64,000 nt of DNA, taken from NCBI RefSeq assembly GCF_014764385.1, contig NZ_CP061714.1, positions 2,418,001 through 2,482,000 of the forward strand, read 5' to 3'. This DNA comes from Luteimonas sp. MC1825. GTDB lineage: Bacteria > Pseudomonadota > Gammaproteobacteria > Xanthomonadales > Xanthomonadaceae. How positions within the stretch are numbered: position 1 is the stretch's first letter; the number at the start of each line of letters is the position of its first letter. Shown piece after piece: positions 41,897 to 51,352 of the stretch. Both the position numbers and the translations under genes were made by a program. Below the pieces are notes generated by a model, which was not told where the DNA came from, searched no databases, and saw only the letters and a program-made list of their open reading frames with translations.

Positions 41897-42871
41897 ATGG
41901 TCACGACAGCAGAACGCGCGCACCCGGCCGTCGCCTGGGCGCTGAGCGATGGCCGCGCCGGCAACGTGCGCCAGGCCACCGCGCTCGCCGGCGCGCTGGC
42001 CATCGGCGCCATGGCCGATGTGACGCTGGCCGCGCGTGCACCGTGGTCGTGGGTGGCACCCCGCCGCCTGCCGGGCGCGGCGCAGGCCTTCGGCGCGCCG
42101 TTCGCGGCGAGCCTGGCCGCGCCACCGCTGGTCGCCGTCGGCTGCGGTCGGCAGGCGGCGCTGGCCACGCGACTGCTGCGCGCACGCGGCGCACGCGCGG
42201 TGCAGGTGCTCGATCCGCGCATCGACCCGCGCCACTGGGACCTGGTGATCGCGCCCGCGCATGACGGCCTGCGCGGCGACAACGTGATCACCACGCTGGG
42301 CAGCCTGCATCCGGTCGACGACGCCTGGCTGGCGCGCGCGCGCGCCGCGTTCAACCACTTCGCGGAGCTGCCGTCGCCGCGCACCACGCTGCTGCTCGGT
42401 GGCCCGAGCGCGCACGCCGGCTTCGACCTCGCGGCCTTGCACGCCCTGCTGGCGCGGATCGATGCCGTGGCCGCGCGCGAGGGTGGCAGCCTGCTGGTGA
42501 CCGCCTCGCGCCGCACGCCGCCCGCACTGCGCGATGCCCTGCGCGCGCACCGCGGCCGCGTGCCACTGATGGCCTGGGTGGACGACACCGATGGCCGCAA
42601 CCCCTACCCCGGCATGCTGGCCTGGGCGGACCGCATCGTGTGCACCGCCGACTCGGTGAACATGCTGTCCGAAGCCTGTGCCACCGCCGTCCCGGTGTTC
42701 GTTGCCGGCTCGGAACGCATGCGCGGGCGGCCAAGGCGCTTCGTCGACGAGCTGCTGGCACGTGGGCGCATCCGCGCGGTGGACGAGCGACTGGACGCCT
42801 ACATCGCCATTCCGCTGCGCGAGACCGCGCGCATCGCCTGCGAGGTGCGTGCGCGGCTCGGGCTCGCCTGA
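41897..42871 (+). CDS. ELM1/GtrOC1 family protein
   Basis: A 324-residue protein of the family named after the plant mitochondrial-fission factor ELM1. [55 protein letters not shown] and [21 protein letters not shown] are its characteristic blocks. The fold resembles GT-B glycosyltransferases, which has led to the idea of an envelope role in bacteria, but no reaction is established. It is divergent from the nitroreductase gene and is followed after 60 bases by the DUF962 gene. Confidence 0.88.
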   Translation: MVTTAERAHPAVAWALSDGRAGNVRQATALAGALAIGAMADVTLAARAPWSWVAPRRLPGAAQAFGAPFAASLAAPPLVAVGCGRQAALATRLLRARGARAVQVLDPRIDPRHWDLVIAPAHDGLRGDNVITTLGSLHPVDDAWLARARAAFNHFAELPSPRTTLLLGGPSAHAGFDLAALHALLARIDAVAAREGGSLLVTASRRTPPALRDALRAHRGRVPLMAWVDDTDGRNPYPGMLAWADRIVCTADSVNMLSEACATAVPVFVAGSERMRGRPRRFVDELLARGRIRAVDERLDAYIAIPLRETARIACEVRARLGLA

Positions 42872-42931
42872 CGATGGCGCGTGGCAATGCGGCTTGGCTT
42901 ATCCTCGCCCCATCCGCGCACCGGTGACGCC

Positions 42932-43417
42932 ATGGACATCGCAAGCCAGACCGACCGTCCCATCGACCGCTGGTTCGCCAGCTATTCCGGCGACCACCGC
43001 AACGCACGCAACCAGGCCATCCACGTGGTCGCGGTGCCGGCGATCCTGTGGAGCGTGATCGCCCTGCTGTGGTGCATCCCGTCGCCGGGTACCGCGCTCC
43101 GCCAGGGCGTGTGGGCGGCGCTGGCGATGTTCGCGGCCTGGCTGTTCTACCAGCGCGCCTCGCGCCCGCTCGGCGTGGGCATGGCGGTGCAGCTGGTGGC
43201 CATGGCCACGCTGTGCTGGTGGCTGCACGCGGCGCTCGGCACGCGCGGGCTGCTGGCGCTGGCGGTGGGCGTGTTCGTGGTGGCGTGGATCGCGCAGTTC
43301 ATCGGCCACCGCATCGAAGGCCGCAAGCCCAGCTTCTTCACCGACCTGGTGTACCTGCTGATCGGCCCGGCCTGGGTGCTGTCCAAGCTCTACCGCCGCC
43401 TGGGCTGGCGCTGGTAG
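42932..43417 (+). CDS. Mpo1/DUF962 family membrane protein
   Basis: A 161-residue protein with four hydrophobic segments. RWFASYSGDHRNARNQAIHVVAVPAIL carries the HRNxxNxxxH motif, and FIGHRIEGRKPSFFTDLVYLLIGPAWVLSKLYRR carries the second GH block. Yeast Mpo1 of this family is an iron-dependent 2-hydroxy fatty acid dioxygenase working by alpha-oxidation; the histidines needed are present here. ATG 42932 is preferred over 42881, which adds an unconserved leader. Confidence 0.88.
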   Translation: MDIASQTDRPIDRWFASYSGDHRNARNQAIHVVAVPAILWSVIALLWCIPSPGTALRQGVWAALAMFAAWLFYQRASRPLGVGMAVQLVAMATLCWWLHAALGTRGLLALAVGVFVVAWIAQFIGHRIEGRKPSFFTDLVYLLIGPAWVLSKLYRRLGWRW

Positions 43418-43509
43418 CGCCTGCCCCGCGCGGCAACGCGCAACGCTGCATGCCATGACGCGGGGCGGCCGGCACGCGCGATGGCCGCCCGCAGGGGCGA
43501 CAATGGCGC

Positions 43510-44397
43510 ATGTCTCCTCGCGACCTCGTCCTGATCCTCGTCATCTGCATGGCGTGGGCGGGCAATTTCCTGTTCTCGGCGTATGCCCTGCTCGAGATGC
43601 CGGCATTCCTGTACACCGCGCTGCGCATGGGCATCGTGGCGCTGGTGCTGCTGCCGTTCCTCAAACCCGTGCCGCGCGCGCAGTGGCCGCGTTTCCTGGC
43701 CGTGGCGCTGTGCATGAACGTGCTGCACTTCGGGCTGAGCTTCTGGGCGCTGCGCCTGGCCGGCGAGCTGTCCGCGGTGGCGATCGTGATGCAGAGCTAC
43801 GTTCCGATGTCGGCGCTGCTGGCCTGGGCGGTGCTGGGCGAGCGCTTCGCCTGGCGCACCGGCACCGCGATCGCGGTGAGCTTCATCGGCGTGCTGGTGA
43901 TCGGCTTCGATCCCTCGATCGTCGAAAAGCCGGCCGCGATCGTGGCGATGCTGGTGTCGGCGGGCTTCCTGGCGCTGGGCACGGTGCTGATGCGGCGCCT
44001 CGGCGGCATCGGCATGCTGACCCAGCAGGGCTGGAGCGCGCTGATCGCGGTGCTGCCGTTGCTTGCAATCAGCCTGCTGCTCGAACCCGGTGGCGTGGCG
44101 GCGCTGGCCGCGTTCTCGCCGCGTGCGTGGATCGGGGTGACGTACTCGGCGCTGGTGGCCTCGCTGCTCGGCCACGGCGTGTACTTCCTGCTGCTGCAGC
44201 GCCATCCGGTGGCGCAGCTCACGCCGTGGCTGATGCTGACGCCGTTGCTGGCGGTGCTGCTGGGCATCGTGTTCTGGGGCGACCGGCCCGGCCCGCAGCT
44301 GTGGATCGGCGGTGCGCTGGTGCTGGGCGGCGTGGTCGCGATCGCGCTGCGCGCGATGGCCACCGCGCGGCCGCTGCCACCGGCACGCGAGATCTGA
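43510..44397 (+). CDS. EamA family transporter
   Basis: A 295-residue inner-membrane protein with ten helices in two EamA halves. ICMAWAGNFLFSAYALLEMPAFLYTALRM and GERFAWRTGTAIAVSFIGVLVIGFDP mark the first half, and GVTYSALVASLLGHGVYFLLLQRHPVAQLTPWLML the second. The layout resembles cysteine/O-acetylserine exporters, but the substrate is unknown. It converges with the epimerase gene, leaving one base between the stops. Confidence 0.9.
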   Translation: MSPRDLVLILVICMAWAGNFLFSAYALLEMPAFLYTALRMGIVALVLLPFLKPVPRAQWPRFLAVALCMNVLHFGLSFWALRLAGELSAVAIVMQSYVPMSALLAWAVLGERFAWRTGTAIAVSFIGVLVIGFDPSIVEKPAAIVAMLVSAGFLALGTVLMRRLGGIGMLTQQGWSALIAVLPLLAISLLLEPGGVAALAAFSPRAWIGVTYSALVASLLGHGVYFLLLQRHPVAQLTPWLMLTPLLAVLLGIVFWGDRPGPQLWIGGALVLGGVVAIALRAMATARPLPPAREI

Positions 44398-44398
44398 G

Positions 44399-45283
44399 TC
44401 AGCGCGGCTCGAACATCGCCGCGTCCGGCCGGAACGGGCGCGGCGCGTGGCCCAGATCATCCCGTGCGGGGCGGGCATCGAACACCAGGTCGTGGCGCAG
44501 GCGTTCCTGGGCCGCCGCGCTGAAGCCCTGCAGGCGCCCCGCCGCGCGCGCCGTCGCCACGAGCGCGGCGAAGACCGGCGCGGGCAGCTCGACCAGCCGC
44601 GCCGGCGGTCGCAGTGCGGCAAGCACGCGCGCCACCATGTCGCGATAGGCCAGGGTTTCACCCCCGGGGAGGTCATAGCCGCGGCCATGACTGGCCGGCC
44701 CGGCCGCGATGGCCCACATCGCGGTGGCCGCGAGATCGTCCACGTGTACCGGCTGGCGCAGCCCGTGCGCACCGCGCGGCAGCGGGAACCAGCCGCGCCG
44801 CCGCGCCAGCGCGGCGATCCGCGAGAGGCTGAGGTCGCGCCCCGCGCCGTACACCAGCGTCGGGCGCAGCAGCGTGGCCGCCGTGCCGCGCGCCGCGGCG
44901 GTGGCGAACAGGCGGGCTTCGGCAAGCGCCAGGCGCGACGCGAGTGCGCGCTCGGCGGCGTCGGTCGAATCCTGTTTCACCGCGAGGCTGGTGGAGCCGA
45001 ATGCGACCAGCCGCGATGTGTCGATGCGCGCGTCTTCGAACCAGCGCGCGAAGTGGTCGAGGGGGCCGCAACCGAGCACCACGTCGTAGCACGCCTCGAG
45101 CGCGGGCATGGCGTCGAAACCACCGCGCAGCCAGCGCACGCCGGCGCCCGCGGCCTGCGGCGACCGCGACAGCGCATCCACGCGCCAGCCGGCCGCCAGC
45201 AGCCGCGGCAGCAGCGCCGCACCGATCTGGCCGCTGCCGCCGAACAGCAGCGCGCGCGCACCTGCGTGGGCTCCGGATTCCAT
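44399..45283 (-). CDS. NAD-dependent epimerase/dehydratase family protein
   Basis: A 294-residue SDR-type protein. FGGSGQIGAALLPRLLAAGWRV is the nucleotide-binding opening. FGSTSLAVKQDSTDAAER lies where the catalytic serine is expected, but no YxxxK follows at the usual place (RLALAEARLF instead), so it may be non-catalytic or atypical. RPTLVYGAGRD, RQPVHVDDLAATAMWA and YDLPGGETLAYRDM are typical. The start ATG 45283 is used; the longer frame runs into mrpA upstream sequence. It is divergent from the Mrp operon. Confidence 0.82.
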   Translation of the reverse strand: MESGAHAGARALLFGGSGQIGAALLPRLLAAGWRVDALSRSPQAAGAGVRWLRGGFDAMPALEACYDVVLGCGPLDHFARWFEDARIDTSRLVAFGSTSLAVKQDSTDAAERALASRLALAEARLFATAAARGTAATLLRPTLVYGAGRDLSLSRIAALARRRGWFPLPRGAHGLRQPVHVDDLAATAMWAIAAGPASHGRGYDLPGGETLAYRDMVARVLAALRPPARLVELPAPVFAALVATARAAGRLQGFSAAAQERLRHDLVFDARPARDDLGHAPRPFRPDAAMFEPR

Positions 45284-45392
45284 CGCCGAAGCATAGGCGA
45301 AGCCGCGCGCGCGGAAGGAACCGCCGTCGCCCGCTGCTAGAATCGACGGCTGCCGCGTGCGTCGTGGCCATCCTCCGACGACAAGGACCCCG

Positions 45393-48224
45393 ATGCTGGA
45401 ATTGATGCTGGCCCTGCCGTTCCTGCTCGCGCTGGCGCTCGCGATCCTTCGCGACGCGCCGGCCCGCGCGTGTGCATGGCTGGCTGGCCTCGCGCCCCTG
45501 CTGGGCCTGGTGATCCTGGCCTGGATGACCCCGGCGGTGATGGCGGGCGACATCCCGCGCGCGATGCATGACTGGCTGCCGCAGGCGGGCCTGGCATTGA
45601 GCCTGCGCCTGGACGGCCTGGCCTGGATGTTCGCACTGATGGTGCTGGGCATCGGCGGCCTGGTCGTGATGTATGCGCACTACTACCTCGGGCCGCAGGA
45701 GAAGACCCGGCGTTTCTTCTGCTTCCTGCTGCTGTTCATGGGCGCGATGCTGGGCATGGTGCTGTCCGGCAACCTGCTGCTCACGGTGGTGTTCTGGGAG
45801 CTGACCTCGATCAGCTCGTTCCTGCTGATCGGCTTCTGGTACCACCGCGACGACGCCCGCGAAGGCGCGCGCATGGCGCTGACCATCACCGCGGCCGGCG
45901 GCCTGGCGCTGCTGGGCGGCGTGGTGCTGATCGGCCGCGTGGTGGGCAGCTACGAGCTGGACGCCGTGCTCGCGTCGGGCGATGCGATCCGTGCCCATGA
46001 GCTCTATCCGTGGATCCTGGGCCTGGTGCTGGCCGCGGTGTTCACCAAGAGCGCGCAGTTCCCGTTCCACTTCTGGCTGCCGCACGCGATGGCCGCGCCG
46101 ACCCCGGTGTCCGCCTACCTGCACTCGGCGACCATGGTGAAGGCCGGCGTGTTCCTGCTCGCACGGCTGCATCCCTCGCTCGCCGGTACCGACCTGTTCT
46201 TCTACGTGGTGTCCGGCATCGGTGCGCTGACGCTGCTGATCGGTGCGTGGAACGCCATCTTCCAGCACGACATGAAGGGCGTGCTGGCGTACTCCACGAT
46301 CTCGCACCTCGGCCTGATCACCCTGCTGCTCGGCCTGTCGACGCCGATGGCGGTGGTGGCGGCGCTGTTCCACATCCTCAACCACGCCACGTTCAAGGCG
46401 TCGCTGTTCATGGCCGCGGGCATCATCGACCACGAGACCGGCACCCGTGACATGCGCCGGCTGGGCGGGCTGTGGCGGCTCATGCCCTACACCAGCGCGC
46501 TGGCGATCATCGCGTCGCTGGCGATGGCCGGCATTCCGCTGCTCAACGGTTTCCTGTCCAAGGAAATGTTCTTCGCCCAGGCGCTGGAGATCGGTGGCGA
46601 CGGTGCGATGCGCACGTTCATCACCGTGGCCGCGTTCCTGTTCGCCACCTTCGGCGTCGCCTACAGCCTGCGCTTCGTGCATGACACCTTCCTCGGCAAC
46701 GGGCCGCGGGGCGTGTCGCACGACATCCAGGAGCCTCCGGCCTTCATGCGCGTCCCGGTCGCGGTGCTGGTGGTGGCCTGCGTGGCGGTGGGCGTGGCGC
46801 CGCAGTGGACCATCGGCCCGCTGCTGGCCACCGCTGCGCGGGGCGTGCTCGGCGACGCGGTCCCCGCGTACAGCCTGTCGGTGTGGCACGGCGTCAACAT
46901 GCCGCTGCTGATGAGCCTTGGCGGCGTGGCCTGCGGTGTCGTGCTGTACCTGGGACTGCGCAAGGTGCTCGACCTGCACGCCATCGTGCAGCGTTCGCAG
47001 GGGCGGCGGCTGTTCCACCTCAACATCGAGGCACTGTTCCGCCTGGCGCGGCGTTTCACCCACACCATCGCCAACGGCAGCATGCAGCGCAGCCTGCTGT
47101 GGCTGGTGCTGGTGGCGATCGCCGCGGGCGCCGCGCCGTTCGTCGCCGGCTGGGGCGAACCGCGCGAAGCGCTGGTGTACGAGTCGCGACCGATGGTGCG
47201 CCTGGCCTGGGTGCTGTGGCTGATGCTGGTCGGGTGCGCGCTGGCCACCCTGGCCCTGTACCGCCAGCGCCTGCTCGCGGTGGTGGTGATGGGTGGCTGC
47301 GGGCTGGCGGTGAGCATGACCTTCGTGGCGCTGTCCGCGCCCGACCTGGCCCTCACCCAACTGCTGGTTGAACTGGTGACGGTCGCGCTCCTGCTGCTGG
47401 GCCTGCATTACCTCCCCAAGGATTCGCCGCCGACGCGATCGCTGCCGCGCCGCGTGCGCGACGGCCTGGTGGCGGTGGTGGCGGGCGCGGGCACCGCCGG
47501 CCTGGCCTGGGCCATGATGGTGCGGCCGCCTTCCAACGGCGTCGCCGCTGAGCTCACCGCGCGCGCGTTGCCCGAGGCCTGGGGCAGCAACATCGTCAAC
47601 GTGATCCTGGTCGACTTCCGCGGCTTCGACACCTTCGGCGAGATCACCGTGTTCGGCATCGCCGGCCTGGTGGTGCATGCGCTGCTCAGGCGCGCGCGGA
47701 TGGCGCCGGAAAAGATCATGCCCGGCCCGCCGGTCAAGCTGCCGGTGCCGGCCGACCTGGCGCAGATGATGTTCCCGCTGACGCTGGTGGTGTCGATCTT
47801 CCTGTTCCTGCGCGGCCACAACGCGCCCGGCGGCGGCTTCATCGCCGGCCTGACGCTGGCGGTGCCATTGCTCATCCAGTACGTGATCCAGGGTGCCGAG
47901 TCGGTGGAGTCACGCTTCGGCTTCGACTACATCCGCGCCATCGGCATCGGGCTGATGGTGGCGCTGGCCGCGGGCGCGGGCTCCATGGTGTTCGGGCTGC
48001 CGTTCCTCGCCAGCGGGCACTACGACCTCGAACTGCCGCTGCTGGGCGTCATCCCGCTGGCGAGCGCGGCGGCGTTCGATGTCGGCGTGTACCTGGTGGT
48101 GTTCGGCAGCACGATGCTGATCCTGTCGATGATGGGCACGCTGAAGCCATCCAAGACCATGGTCGCGCACCGCGGCACCATCGATCCGGCCACGCGCTCG
48201 GCCGTCACCGGGGAGGCCAACTGA
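45393..48224 (+). CDS. mrpA: Na+/H+ antiporter subunit A fused to subunit B
   Basis: A 943-residue membrane protein opening the Mrp operon. Residues 1-~800 are MrpA, related to complex I NuoL: VVFWELTSISSFLLIGFWYH, FTKSAQFPFHFWLPHAMAAPTPVSAYLHSATMVKAGVFLLAR (proton-channel lysines) and FLSKEMFFAQA. The last 150 residues (MMFPLTLVVSIFLFLRGHNAPGGGFIAGL) are an MrpB domain, so A and B are fused as in PhaAB-type systems. AAGGA precedes ATG 45393. The complex exports sodium in exchange for protons. Confidence 0.95.
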   Translation: MLELMLALPFLLALALAILRDAPARACAWLAGLAPLLGLVILAWMTPAVMAGDIPRAMHDWLPQAGLALSLRLDGLAWMFALMVLGIGGLVVMYAHYYLGPQEKTRRFFCFLLLFMGAMLGMVLSGNLLLTVVFWELTSISSFLLIGFWYHRDDAREGARMALTITAAGGLALLGGVVLIGRVVGSYELDAVLASGDAIRAHELYPWILGLVLAAVFTKSAQFPFHFWLPHAMAAPTPVSAYLHSATMVKAGVFLLARLHPSLAGTDLFFYVVSGIGALTLLIGAWNAIFQHDMKGVLAYSTISHLGLITLLLGLSTPMAVVAALFHILNHATFKASLFMAAGIIDHETGTRDMRRLGGLWRLMPYTSALAIIASLAMAGIPLLNGFLSKEMFFAQALEIGGDGAMRTFITVAAFLFATFGVAYSLRFVHDTFLGNGPRGVSHDIQEPPAFMRVPVAVLVVACVAVGVAPQWTIGPLLATAARGVLGDAVPAYSLSVWHGVNMPLLMSLGGVACGVVLYLGLRKVLDLHAIVQRSQGRRLFHLNIEALFRLARRFTHTIANGSMQRSLLWLVLVAIAAGAAPFVAGWGEPREALVYESRPMVRLAWVLWLMLVGCALATLALYRQRLLAVVVMGGCGLAVSMTFVALSAPDLALTQLLVELVTVALLLLGLHYLPKDSPPTRSLPRRVRDGLVAVVAGAGTAGLAWAMMVRPPSNGVAAELTARALPEAWGSNIVNVILVDFRGFDTFGEITVFGIAGLVVHALLRRARMAPEKIMPGPPVKLPVPADLAQMMFPLTLVVSIFLFLRGHNAPGGGFIAGLTLAVPLLIQYVIQGAESVESRFGFDYIRAIGIGLMVALAAGAGSMVFGLPFLASGHYDLELPLLGVIPLASAAAFDVGVYLVVFGSTMLILSMMGTLKPSKTMVAHRGTIDPATRSAVTGEAN

Positions 48225-48586
48225 TGGAATTCGCGATTGCCAGCGGAATCGGCGTGCTGGTGTCCGTGGGCGTGTACCTGATGCTGCGCGCGCGCTCGTT
48301 CGACGTGATCCTCGGCCTGACCATGCTGTCGTACGCCACCAACCTGCTGATCTTCTCCAGCGGTCGCCTGGTGGTGGGCAAGCCGCCGGTGCTGCGCCAG
48401 GGCGTCGACGCCACGCTGGCCAATTACACCGACCCGCTGCCGCAGGCGCTGGTGCTGACCGCCATCGTGATCTCGTTCGCCATGACCGCGGTGATGATCG
48501 TGCTGGCGATGCGCAGCCGCGCCGACAACGACAGCGACCACGTCGACGCCGGCGACATGATCGACCGCCCGGGGAAGGACGCGTGA
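48224..48586 (+). CDS. mrpC: Na+/H+ antiporter subunit C
   Basis: A 120-residue NuoK-like subunit with three helices: GVLVSVGVYLMLRARSFDVILGLTMLSYATNLLIF is the conserved block, followed by DPLPQALVLTAIVISFAMTAVMIVLA. Its ATG overlaps the mrpA stop as TGATG, so it depends on upstream translation. A charged, aspartate-rich tail ends the protein. Confidence 0.95.
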   Translation: MEFAIASGIGVLVSVGVYLMLRARSFDVILGLTMLSYATNLLIFSSGRLVVGKPPVLRQGVDATLANYTDPLPQALVLTAIVISFAMTAVMIVLAMRSRADNDSDHVDAGDMIDRPGKDA

Positions 48587-50136
48587 GCCAGCTCCCGATC
48601 CTGCCGATCCTGCTGCCGCTGCTCGGCGGCGCGCTGTCGCTGTTCGTGGAGCACCGCCGCGTCGGCACCGTGGTGCAGCGTTCGGTGGGCTGGATCTCGA
48701 TGCTGGCGACCTTCGCCGCCGCGGTGATGCTGGTGGCACGCGCGGGCAACGGCGAGGTCATGGTGTACCTGGTCGGCGACTGGCCCGCGCGGATCGGGAT
48801 CGCGCTGGTGGTGGACCGCCTGGCGGCGCTGATGGTGCTCGCCACCTCGCTGCTGGCCGCCGCCTGCCTGCTGCACGCCTGCTCCGGATGGGACCGTCGC
48901 GCACCGCATTTCCATGCGCTGTTCCAGTTCCAGCTGGTGGGCCTCAACGGGGCGTTCCTGACCGGCGACATCTTCAACCTGTTCGTGTTCTTCGAGGTGA
49001 TGCTGATCGCGTCCTACGGGCTGCTGCTGTCAGGCGGCCGCGGGGTGCGCATGAGCGCGGGCCTGCACTACGTGGTCTTCAACGTGGCATCGGCCACCCT
49101 GTTCCTGATCGCGCTTGGCCTGGTGTACGGCCTGTTCGGCACGCTGAACATGGCCGAGCTCGCGGTGCGCGTGGCCGAGCTGCCGGCGCGCGACCTGCCG
49201 CTCGCCAAGGCCACGCTGGGCCTGCTGCTGGTGGTGTTCTGCGCCAAGGCCGCGCTGCTGCCGCTTTACCTGTGGCTTCCGGAAACCTACACCCGTGCGC
49301 CCGCGGCGGTGGCCGCGCTGTTCGTCATCATGACCAAGGTGGGCATCTACGCGGTGCTGCGCGTCGGCTCGCTCCTGCTCGGCGAACCCGCGGGTGCGCT
49401 CGCCGGCTACGGCTGGGGCTGGATGCTGCCGGCGGCCATCGCCGGACTGGTGCTGAGCGCGCTGGGCGTGATGGCGGCGACGCGTCTGCGGGTGCTGGTG
49501 GTGTACCTGGTGCTGGTGTCGGCGACCACGCTGTTCATCGCCTTCGGGCTGCGCGAGCCGGGCACGATCGCCGCCGGGCTGTACTACCTGGTGCACAGCA
49601 GCTTCGTGGCCGCGGCGTTGTTCCTGATCGCGGACCTGGTGCGCCGCGGGCGCGGTGACGCCGGCGACGCCCTGCGCGCGTTCGCACCCGCGCCGGGGGT
49701 GCGCACCATGGCTGGCGTGATGTTCCTCGTCGCCGGCGTGTCGATCGCCGGCCTGCCGCCGCTGTCCGGATTCATCGGCAAGACCCTGCTGCTGCAGGCG
49801 GTGCCCGACGCCGCGGTGCGATGGGCCTGGCCCGTGATCCTCGGCAGCAGCATGCTGGTGGTGGTGGGCATGACCCGCGCCGGCACGCGGATTTTCTGGA
49901 AACCGGCGCCGATCGCCGCGGCGGCCGCCGAACATGCCGCCAGCGCGGGCGGGCTGGGGCGCGCGCGCCTGCCGGAAACGCTGGCCACGATGCTGCTGCT
50001 GTCCTACGGCGTGGCGATGGCGCTGGCACCCGCCCCCATCCTCCGCTACACCCAGGCCGCCGCCGGCCAGCTGCTGGCGCCGGCCGCGCTCGTCGAACAG
50101 CTGCGCGCCACGTTGCCGCAGGGGAGGCGGCCATGA
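48583..50136 (+). CDS. mrpD: Na+/H+ antiporter subunit D
   Basis: A 517-residue NuoN/NuoM-like membrane subunit with about 14 helices. FLTGDIFNLFVFFEVMLIASYGLLL, FCAKAALLPLYLWLPETYTRAPAAVAALFVIMTKVGIYA (with the conserved lysines of the ion path) and AGLPPLSGFIGKTLLLQA are typical. It starts with GTG at 48583, overlapping the mrpC stop as GTGA. Confidence 0.95.
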   Translation: MSQLPILPILLPLLGGALSLFVEHRRVGTVVQRSVGWISMLATFAAAVMLVARAGNGEVMVYLVGDWPARIGIALVVDRLAALMVLATSLLAAACLLHACSGWDRRAPHFHALFQFQLVGLNGAFLTGDIFNLFVFFEVMLIASYGLLLSGGRGVRMSAGLHYVVFNVASATLFLIALGLVYGLFGTLNMAELAVRVAELPARDLPLAKATLGLLLVVFCAKAALLPLYLWLPETYTRAPAAVAALFVIMTKVGIYAVLRVGSLLLGEPAGALAGYGWGWMLPAAIAGLVLSALGVMAATRLRVLVVYLVLVSATTLFIAFGLREPGTIAAGLYYLVHSSFVAAALFLIADLVRRGRGDAGDALRAFAPAPGVRTMAGVMFLVAGVSIAGLPPLSGFIGKTLLLQAVPDAAVRWAWPVILGSSMLVVVGMTRAGTRIFWKPAPIAAAAAEHAASAGGLGRARLPETLATMLLLSYGVAMALAPAPILRYTQAAAGQLLAPAALVEQLRATLPQGRRP

Positions 50137-50624
50137 ACCGCCGCCGCTGGCTTCCGTCCATGCCGTTGTCGCTCGGCATCGTCGCGTTCTGGATGCTCAT
50201 GGTGTCCGAGTTCGACCTCGCCCAGTTCGTGCTGGCCCTGCTGCTGGGGCTGGTGGTCCCGCTGTTCGCCACCCGCCTGGACCGCGAGTTCGCGCGCATC
50301 GGCAGCGTCCGGCCGCTGCCGCGACTGATGGCCGTGCTGCTGTGGGACATCGTGCTGAGCAACCTGCGCGTGGCGCGCCAGGTCCTGGGGGCCGAGCGGA
50401 ACATCCACCCCGGGTTCATCTGGTATCCACTGGAACTGGACAATATCCACGGCATCACCGCCCTGGCCTGCTGCATCACGATGACACCCGGAACGGTGAC
50501 CGCGGCCCTGTCCGATGACCGCCGCTATCTGCTCGTGCACGTGCTCGACCTCGACGACGAGGCGCAGGTGGTGGCCGACATCAAGCGCCGCTACGAATGC
50601 CCGCTGATGGAGATCTTCCCTTGA
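50133..50624 (+). CDS. mrpE: Na+/H+ antiporter subunit E
   Basis: A 163-residue subunit with two N-terminal helices and a soluble tail. NIHPGFIWYPLELDNIHGITALACCITMTPGTVTAAL is the conserved MrpE block. GGGGAGG precedes the ATG by 6 bases, and the start overlaps the mrpD stop as ATGA. Confidence 0.95.
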   Translation: MNRRRWLPSMPLSLGIVAFWMLMVSEFDLAQFVLALLLGLVVPLFATRLDREFARIGSVRPLPRLMAVLLWDIVLSNLRVARQVLGAERNIHPGFIWYPLELDNIHGITALACCITMTPGTVTAALSDDRRYLLVHVLDLDDEAQVVADIKRRYECPLMEIFP

Positions 50625-50935
50625 ACACGGCCGAGCTCGCCGGCCTGCAGCTGTTCGGCCATGGCCTGATCGACGTGGCCATCGGCGTGTCGATGTACGC
50701 GGTCGGCGCCTCGATGCTGCTCGCGCTGTGGCGCCTGCTGCGCGGGCCCACCCTTCCCGACCGCATCCTCGCGCTCGACACCCTCAACGTCACCGCCATC
50801 GCCGAACTGATGCTGCTGGGCATGTACCTGAAGTCCGCGGTGTACTTCGAGGCCGCGCTGATCATCGCGATGCTCGGCTTCGTGAGTACCGTGGTGCTGT
50901 CCAAGTACGTGATCCGCCGGGACATCGTCGAATGA
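50621..50935 (+). CDS. mrpF: Na+/H+ antiporter subunit F
   Basis: A 104-residue subunit with three helices; LLRGPTLPDRILALDTLNVTAIAELMLLGMYL is the conserved block. The start is taken as TTG 50621 because it overlaps the mrpE stop as TTGA, matching the other junctions, and has GGAGA upstream. ATG 50597, eight codons earlier, is the alternative. Confidence 0.9.
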   Translation: MNTAELAGLQLFGHGLIDVAIGVSMYAVGASMLLALWRLLRGPTLPDRILALDTLNVTAIAELMLLGMYLKSAVYFEAALIIAMLGFVSTVVLSKYVIRRDIVE

Positions 50936-51309
50936 GCGTCTTCTGGGAACTGCTGCTGGTCGCGCTGCTGCTGGTCGGCAGCTTCTTCATCCTGATGGGC
51001 GGCATCAGCCTGGTGCGCTTGTCGGAGTTCTTCAAGCGCCTGCACGGGCCCACCAAGGCCAGCACCCTCGGCGTCGGCTGCGTGCTCGCCGCCTCGGTCG
51101 GCTACCACCTGTTCATCGGCAGCGACCCGCAGCCGCGCGAACTGCTCATCGCCGCATTCCTGTTCATCACCGCGCCGATCAGCGCCCACCTGATGTCCAA
51201 GGCCGCGCTCTCGCTGCGCATGGACGAGCGCCCGCAGCTTCCCGGCAAGTCGGACGAGGACACCCACGTGCCGCCACGCCCCGACGGCGGCGACGACGAA
51301 GCGATCTGA
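50932..51309 (+). CDS. mrpG: Na+/H+ antiporter subunit G
   Basis: A 125-residue final subunit with three helices. FILMGGISLVRLSEFFKRLHGPTKASTLGVG is the conserved MrpG block, and LFITAPISAHLMSKAA the second. It begins at ATG 50932, overlapping the mrpF stop as ATGA, without a ribosome site of its own. The tail (DEDTHVPPRPDGGDDEA) is acidic and variable. Confidence 0.95.
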   Translation: MSVFWELLLVALLLVGSFFILMGGISLVRLSEFFKRLHGPTKASTLGVGCVLAASVGYHLFIGSDPQPRELLIAAFLFITAPISAHLMSKAALSLRMDERPQLPGKSDEDTHVPPRPDGGDDEAI

Positions 51310-51352
51310 CCGCGGCAGCGGGCATCGCCGCGCCGCAGGCCACGCGGCTGAC

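Noticed and set aside
44673..47819. 1,048-residue minus-strand frame opposite mrpA
   Set aside because: Composition and position show it is the antisense shadow of the MrpA-B coding sequence.
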